From Hyparrhenia diplandra (taxonomy: Eukaryota; Streptophyta; Magnoliopsida; Poales; Poaceae): 64,000 nucleotides of DNA. The translations under genes and the position numbers were made by a program. Location of the stretch: positions 294,589 to 358,588 of the forward strand of contig JADLZK010007673.1 in the NCBI GenBank assembly GCA_015847255.1. Direction: 5' to 3'. The notes under the pieces are model-generated. The model was not told the origin of the DNA, did no database searches, and saw only the letters and a list, made by a program, of their open reading frames with translations. This document shows positions 57,893 through 64,000 of the stretch, one piece after another (the stretch's first letter is position 1; each line of letters starts with the position of its first letter).

Positions 57893-59670
57893 CTGTTTGG
57901 TTGTGGGATGACTAGGGATGAGTCGGTTCTGTCCCCTTGTTTTTGGATGGAACCAACCCTTCTACGTGTTTGGTTCGAAGGATGAGTTCAACCCGTTTTT
58001 TTTTTTGTTTGGTTGGATGGAGTAGAAAACAGGGGATGGAAGACCTTTTCACTGTGTAACCGTGGGACCCACAGGTCAGTGTCACCCCTTATCTTCTTCC
58101 TCCACACGACCCTCGACCAGATTCGCCCCCTCTCCTCTGGATGGCGCGTTCGGCCAAATTCGACCTCCTCTCCTCTCGATGGCGGTCCTCTAAGCTGGGC
58201 AGAGAGGACGAATGGCAGCATGGTGATGGGCGGGCGAGGGTGTGGGGACGGGTTTGATGGGACCGCTGCTGCAGATGGAGCCGAGCCGACGGGCGTGGAT
58301 AGGGGGATAGGCGGTGGCCGTGGACGGTGGTGTGGTAGGCTACCGGGCGTGGGGGGTGGGAGGAGGGGGACGGGTGGTGCCTTCCAGCCGCGGGAATGGC
58401 GGCGTGGTTGGGCGGGCGGGGAAGCGCTCTGCCGCCCTCCGCATCTCCACCGCTTCCCTCCACTAGTAACAAATATTTTTCCGCGAGGCGTCACGGTTTT
58501 GCGGGCGGGCGTTGGCGCCGCCACTTTCGGAGGTCACGGTGAAATCATTGGGTTTTTCCGTGGCGGGCTCACGCGCCACGCCACGGTGAATGAATCACCC
58601 GTGGCGGGCGCTCACGGTGCCCGCCACGGTAAATATTTTCAAAAAATAAAAAGAGAAGAAACCCTAGACAGCCCGTGAGCCATCCACGGGCCCGCCGAGC
58701 CACATCTAGGCCCGCCAAACGCCCTCACGCTTCGCCCCGAGGAAACCGGCCGAGACGCCGCCTCGCCGCCGGAGAACCCGCCGATCGGCGGGCGCTATCA
58801 GACCGGCTGACGCCGACGCCGCCCCGACGCTCGCCGACGCCCGGCTGACGCCGCCCCAACGTTGGCGAAGCATTGTGCGCCCGCCCGACGAAGCCGGAGT
58901 GCCGGATCCGGGCCCGGCGCGCTCTCCGCCGATCCGCCGCCACCTTGCCCGGGCGGATCCGCCTCGGCCGTAGCTGACTCGCCGCGCTTGTTGCCGCCGA
59001 GCAACCGCCGCCGCTGCCGCCAGAGCCGCCGCCCCCGCTTAAGTTGCCGCAGCCGCCTCGGCCGCCTATCAATGGGAGAGAGTGGGGGGGGCCGAGGGGG
59101 AGTGGAGAGAGACGAGAGAAAGGTGCATCTCGCCAGTGGAGAGGAGTGGAGAGGAGCGGATCCGACGGGTGGAGAGAGTGGGGGCGCTTTCTCGAATCCT
59201 CCAAACCCTAGGGCGTTGTATTTATATTTGGAGGCAAAATCGGCTGGCTTGGGGCCTGATGGGCCTCGACATTTTCGCGTGATGGGCCTCGACATTTTCC
59301 CGTGGCGGTAAAACACGCCCGCCACGCAAAAGAAAATCGACGCGGCGTGGGCATTTTCCGCGGACGCGTAAAAGTGCTCGCCACGGAAAAGATTTTGCAA
59401 TATCACGCAAAATCATTTCGTTACTAGTGCTCCCCACGTCGCAACACCAAGCTGCCCGACGCGGATGGAAGACGGGTTCTCACGGCGCTCCTGACAAAGA
59501 AACCGGGTTCGCTCCGTCCGCCTGATTTTGGCGGATGGAGTCGACCCGCATAAAGGGCGAATATTCGCTCACGGGCTCACGGGACCAACTCGCCCCCTAC
59601 CACTCCCCATCCAAACATCCTAAAAAGGATTCGACCCATCTAGGTTGGACTCCTTCCACCAACCAAACAG
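57893..59670. mobile_element. TIR DNA element with CTGTTTGGTTG ends, split by CACTA
   Basis: CTGTTTGGTTGTGGGATG at left; CCACCAACCAAACAG at right. Both inner flanks contain GGATGAGT / GATTCGACCCATC-type text in inverted relation. Without the mini-CACTA it is about 0.8 kb. No transposase recognised. The family (hAT or PIF) and target duplication are unresolved. Confidence 0.5.
58461..59429. mobile_element. Mini-CACTA transposon
   Basis: 969 bp. Ends CACTAGTAAC (58461) and GTTACTAGTG (59429); exact 3-bp target duplication CTC at 58458-58460 and 59430-59432. Subterminal GGCGGGC/GCCCGCC motifs at 58495-58640 and 59290-59400. GC-rich interior with ORFs on both strands (58725-59310) but no transposase domain; a TATTTATATTT at about 59218-59228 reads as a TATA box on the minus strand. 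Non-autonomous, mobilised in trans if at all. Confidence 0.9.
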
Positions 59671-60301
59671 GGTGTACCTGATTTCCATCGCTGGTGTTGT
59701 AACTGAATGGATCCTTTGACTTGTTCAGCCCATATTTCTGAATCAATGAAATTCAACTAGAGTTGTTTGTGATGTGTCCACTGAAGAGATATAGTCTTTT
59801 CATCCCGTGTCTTTTGTGTCGAGTAGAACTAATTGATGAAGCCATTTTGCAGTGATTGTCACTCTTAGCTATGCATTAGGGAAAGCTTTGTCACATGTTC
59901 AAGTGCTTCAAGCACATCTATTATCATTCTGCAGGGGATTGTACATTGAAAGCATATGATTGTTTTTTTTTTCAGTCGTATGCATTTTCTTAGCCGTCAG
60001 GATTGTCAAGTTAAATTCTCATTGAATTCTGTGGATTCTCCACTCTATGCCATCTAGGAATAGACGTTTAACCTTTCAATGAGCAACATTTCTTGCCAGC
60101 TTGCTTGTAACCTTCAGCAAATTGAAGTAGCTTGACAATTTTATTATATTTTAAGAGTAAAATACAACGGTGACCCTTAAACTTGTGGTGTTGTGCCACT
60201 TAGGTCTACAAATTCTCAAAACAATTATCTAACCCATGAACCTGTTAAGTTATACCATTTAGGTATACAAACTCTTAAAATCGAGTACAACGTGTCACTT
60301 A

Positions 60302-60553
60302 GGGGCTGTTTGGTTCGGGGCCAGCGTCACCCACACCACAAACCAGCTCGTCACATCCGCGGCGGAGAAAACCTTCGCCACACTCGCCACAATCTGCCAC
60401 ACTCTGCCACACGCTAGATGACAAGAACTGGAAGCAAAACGACAAGATAAAAAGTTGTGGCGGCCAAACTACAAATGAGCCAAACAACAACTTTTTTTGT
60501 TGTGGCAGCCACGGTTAGGCGTGGCGTGTTTGGACTGGCAACCAAACACACCC
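60302..60553. mobile_element. Tourist-like MITE
   Basis: 252 bp, GGGGCTGTTTGGTTCGGGG at left and AACCAAACACACCC at right; TTA flanks at 60299-60301 and 60554-60556. The sequence around it (60165-60300 and 60557-60660, e.g. GTGTCACTTA and AAGTGACACGTTGTA) is itself in inverted relation and may be an older element into which this one inserted. Confidence 0.7.
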
Positions 60554-60556
60554 TTA

Positions 60557-62088
60557 AGCCCACCGAACTTGTTGAAATGTGATATGGGATGTTGATATGG
60601 TATAAACTTGAATTTTAGCATCTCATAAGTGACACGTTGTATGGGATGTCTTGCTAATACTACTAACCTAACATTTTTGGAGCCTTGGTCATTCTCATGC
60701 ACAATTGGGGATAAAGTGTTGGACGGGGCGCCTGGTTGCCTGACGAGCGGTAAGGTAAGGTGGTGTGTCACCGTGGCTATGGACCATTGTGGTTCGAGGT
60801 GGAAGGCTAGCAGAAATTGAACATCCATGAATTTTAGTAAATAAACTGAAATTCAAATTTTGGTGAGCGGTTGGCTCTTTCTAGTTCATTTTTTTAGAAC
60901 TATGGGTTTATCCATTGGACATCCAACCTCCACCTGTACTTGTGGTTGTGCGCACGTGTCAAATAACAATTGCCAACTGTTGGCAAATCCCCTTGGTGAC
61001 TCTAGGTCGAGCATATGGTAATTTGTGAAAAAAGTTTGATTTGCTACAATTTAAAATTTTAGTACTGACCAAGAAATCACTACTATACTTCATCTTCATA
61101 AACCACAAAAGATCAAAACCTTTGCAAAAAAAGAAGAAGAAAAAGATCAGAAACAACCCACTTGAATTGAATGAACTGGTCCCCTTGAAAAACATTGTGA
61201 GGTTCCTTAGCATGGAAGCAAGCTGGAGATTAGTACTTCTCTCCTCTGCAGTAGTGTCAGGTCAGCCGGACAGAGCAGCATGGATGAACACGCCGGCACG
61301 CCCGCTCTGGTCATGACAAATGCCTAATGACTGATGGGCAGTACGTGCTGGAAATCCATGTCAACAGTACGACCGTACGAGCCACTAGTGTTTTCAGATT
61401 TGTGTCCCCATGTGTACGTGCTGAACCAAAGTTTAAAGCTGTTTTATGTCGAGAAAGTTCATATCCAAACCATTGCACTGTGTTGTGTTGCCACCCCTTG
61501 GAGTTTCCTTGCTCGCATATCACATTGCCATTGCCAAGGCCGTGTTTATCTACTAGTGAATCACAGCGGCAGGATTTGGCACTGCATGCAGCATGCATGG
61601 CATACATCTCCACTCCCCAAACCTTGACCACCCCCGGCCCGGCGTTGCTGCCAAATTAAAGCGGCCGCGAGCTTCCAGGAAAGCATGCATTGGTTGGACG
61701 GACGACGCTGTGGACTGTGAGTGCCTCCATGGATGCGGGCGGCCGGGCCGGTGGCTTGCCCGTGTCCGTGCCTGGTCGGACACGTATTGCCGGCTGCGTG
61801 TGCGTGGTCTCCATTCTGCATTGAACTCGCCCGCGTGCTCGCAGAAACCGCGTTCGGCGCCTGCTCGCTCGCGTGCTCTTCCTCTTCCTTGCCGCGCGCT
61901 TCGTAACTTGCGGCATTAAACTCGTCTACAGCAGTCAGTCTACAGCCATGGAGATTGGGCCGCCACGACGGCCGGCCGGTGACACGCCCAGCTGTGCGAA
62001 CCCAGGCCAACCTGTGTGCTGCACGAGTAGGCTCACACAGAAACGATCAAAATGAAAGGGTGTGAAGTTGCTTGGGCTCGTCACGTCA
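60557..62088. other. Intergenic; no gene supported
   Basis: 60960-61250 is AT-rich. 61600-62050 is GC-rich with overlapping frames on both strands and no recognised motif; it could be the upstream part of a gene to the right. CATGCA-rich text at about 61585-61605. Confidence 0.3.
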
Positions 62089-62172
62089 ATCTGTGAGGCT
62101 TGAGCTGCACACTACTCTGAGGCTTGAGCTGCACACTAGTGTGAGGCTTGAGCTATATGACTATGAGCTGCA
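62089..62172 (+). repeat. Short tandem repeat, about 25-26 bp unit
   Basis: CTGTGAGGCTTGAGCTGCAC, CTGAGGCTTGAGCTGCACAC and TGTGAGGCTTGAGCTATATG, then a partial GAGCTGCACACCG. In one frame it would encode repeated (V/L)RLELH units, but no gene context supports translation. Confidence 0.7.
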
Positions 62173-62218
62173 CACCGGAAACTACTCCTACTCCTACCCC
62201 GCTGTGGCTCCGCAAGGC

Positions 62219-62400
62219 GCAAGGCTCCACCGGCGCCGTCGCTCCGGCCGGCGATCTTCTAGCAGCGGCGTGGTGCCCAGTGTCCTACTAGCCTCTCGTG
62301 AGTGCTTGTTCTTCTCTATCCCACTGCTTTCCCCTACACACTCTCAAATCTCATTCTTGGTGTTATTAGGGTTTGGACAACATTAGAGAAAAATTAAGCA
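62219..62400 (+). other. Possible 5' exon/leader, unassigned
   Basis: GC-rich start, then CT-rich TCTCTATCCCACTGCTTTCC and a TTATTAGGG tail. It resembles a plant transcript leader but has no recognisable coding text. Confidence 0.25.
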
Positions 62401-62518
62401 AGGAAGATTGAACGGTAAGTGCTCAGGGAGAGTGTGGATTTGTCGTCTGTGAGCTATTGCTTGTTTTAGACAATTCTGCATTAGGGGAAAGGTGATGTGT
62501 GCTATTGCTTGTTTTTTA

Positions 62519-64000
62519 GTCAGTCCTTGATCTATTCCACCAATAAACAATACTCTGCCTTGGATTGAATACATCAGCGCCTTGAACCTCTTGCTAAATT
62601 AATAACCACTAATTTGTCTCGGTATTCCCTAATCTCACGGGCATTATCAAAGGCGTCCACATGCCCAGAAATTAATGGAATCAACTTTCAAAGATTATCT
62701 AATGTTGTCCAGTAATTTGTTTCATATGAGTGCTGAATTAATATCCACTATTTTTTTTTCCATGTATATGAGTGCTATCTATTGAGTTGAGACCAATTCC
62801 AATTTTATTTCTACTTGTAACACGTGAAATTAAAGGAATGAACTTTCAGAGATTATCAAAACATGGCTCAAGCTTCTTTTCTCTAGCAGATTGCTGCCAG
62901 TAATTGTTGATGGTTATTTTAGGATTAGTAGAAAGCCTAATGTTTTGTGTCTATGGCAAGTTATTGAACAATAAATTGATAACCCTTCTACTTTTATATA
63001 TCAGGTGTGTTTCATATGCCCTGATGGAGCAAAGAGTCAATTTTTAAAAGTAGTGGTAGCAAGCCTAATCTGAACTGCATTTCGTGCTTTTTTTTTCTGT
63101 AATTGTGATTTTCCTTTGATTATTCTGAAGTTAGCCAATCCGTAAGCGAGTCATCTTAATGGCTTTGTGATGGACCAATACAAGTTGGTAACAAACCTTA
63201 GGTTATACTCAGCACAACAGCAAGGACTCAGCAACTGATTACTAAACCAATGATGCTGTGACATTGGACACTACGATATTTACTAGCAAACAATAGGTAT
63301 TGCCCAGACGACTAAAAATTAATACAGAATTTGAACTAAATTGATTTTATTTGGTTGACGACTTGGGTTTATAGCATTAGAATAGAAGGGTCAAGGGCTC
63401 AGGACTGCAAAGGACTTGGATTATAGTTATTATCAGGAATGCATGCATCAGCATCAGTGCCAATAATCAGTTCCTTGATCTATTCCACGAATGAACCAAA
63501 CATGTTCCACGAATTAACAATACTCTGTCTTGGATTGAATACATCAGCGCCTTGAACCTCTTGCTAAATTAATAACCACTAATTTGTCTCGGGTATTCCC
63601 TAATCACACGGGCATTATCAAAGGCGTCCACATGCCAGAGATTAATGGAATCAACTTTCAAAGATTATCTAATGATGGCCACTAATTTGTTTCCATGAGT
63701 GCTAAACTAATAACCACTAATTTGTTTCCATATATATGAGTGCTATCGATTGAGTTGAGACTACTTCCATTTTTTTTTTACTTGTAACACGTGAAATTAA
63801 GGGAGTGATCACTTTCAGAGATTATCGAAACATGGCTCAACTTGATGGTTATTTCAGGAGTAGTAGCAAGCCTAATGTTTTGTGTCTATGGCAAGTTATT
63901 ATGGAACAATAATTGATACCCCGTTTACTTTATATCAGGTGTGTTTCATGTCCTGGTGGAGCAAAGAGTCAATTTTAAAAAACATTGTGGTAGCAAGCCT
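62519..64000 (+). repeat. Direct duplication of about 530 bp
   Basis: 62519-63067 and 63468-64000 are copies: GTCCTTGATCTATTCCACCA / GTTCCTTGATCTATTCCACG, GGATTGAATACATCAGCGCC, CCTCTTGCTAAATTAATAAC, GGCATTATCAAAGGCGTCCA, TTGAGTTGAGAC, CTTGTAACACGTGAAATTAA and GTGTTTCAT..GGAGCAAAGAG, ending GTGGTAGCAAGCCT. Offset about 950-970 bp. The second copy runs to the window edge, so the array may continue. No coding text. Confidence 0.85.

Noticed and set aside
1..64000. CRISPR arrays, operons, ribosome binding sites, riboswitches
   Set aside because: The sequence is plant nuclear; no regularly spaced repeats or bacterial features were seen.
1..64000. tRNA and rRNA genes
   Set aside because: A few GTTCGAATC-like B-box fragments (for example near 2310 and 4410) lack A boxes and cloverleaf arms; tRNA similarity is limited to retroelement primer sites.

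Overview
This looks like a repeat-dense stretch of a grass (Poaceae) nuclear genome, most likely from a rice-like relative. The inference rests on the types present: CACTA elements with CACTAGTA termini, Tourist and Stowaway MITEs with TTA/TAA and TA duplications, Helitrons with TCTCTACTAC 5' ends and CTAG 3' ends, a Ty3/gypsy element primed by tRNA-Asp, and GC-rich gene 5' ends. No species is assigned. Nothing bacterial or organellar was seen, and no intact host gene could be read through without a frameshift.

Layout. 1-4573 is the end of a long gypsy-type LTR broken by a solo LTR (2547-3974). About 4574-18528 is a degraded autonomous CACTA element: its TNP2-type transposase is on the minus strand (5620-9161), its left terminus is missing and its right terminus is TACTAGTG at 18521-18528. 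An 8.7-kb minus-strand Ty3/gypsy element (9655-18398, about 1.7-kb LTRs) is inserted near that right end. It carries gag and protease remains, no recognisable RT or integrase, and an unusual internal promoter-like block. 18529-22636 holds one gene-like locus, a broken LEA_2/NDR1-HIN1-like gene whose stop codon is shared with a Tourist MITE.

22637-30604 is a three-level nest: a TGTTAGCA...TGCTAACA LTR, split by a poly(A)-tailed retroposed sequence (14-bp target duplication), itself split by a complete but frameshifted Ty1/copia element (23157-29492, 5-bp duplication GGGAC). A primer binding site and a gag-like ORF follow the outer LTR, then a truncated, frameshifted remorin gene (31883-33240). 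36486-41200 and 41640-42589 are two non-autonomous Helitrons.

43200-44881 (minus) and 52706-54175 (plus) are two divergent paralogues with a Transposase_28-like (PF04195, 'putative gypsy type transposon') domain and coiled-coil tails. Between and after them lie MITEs, two LINE ORF2 fragments and local duplications. 57893-59670 is a terminal-inverted-repeat element with a 969-bp mini-CACTA inside. The window ends in a roughly 0.5-kb direct duplication.

The genes do not form a pathway. The region is best read as a record of nested insertions around a few decayed or error-bearing genes. Frameshifts in nearly every coding region, and LTR pairs differing largely by indels, leave open whether part of the damage is consensus error. 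I did not find convincing evidence for a new biological system; the least explained items are the internal promoter plus ORF of the gypsy element, the paralogue pair, and a palindromic gene-fragment pair near 36.2-36.4 kb.
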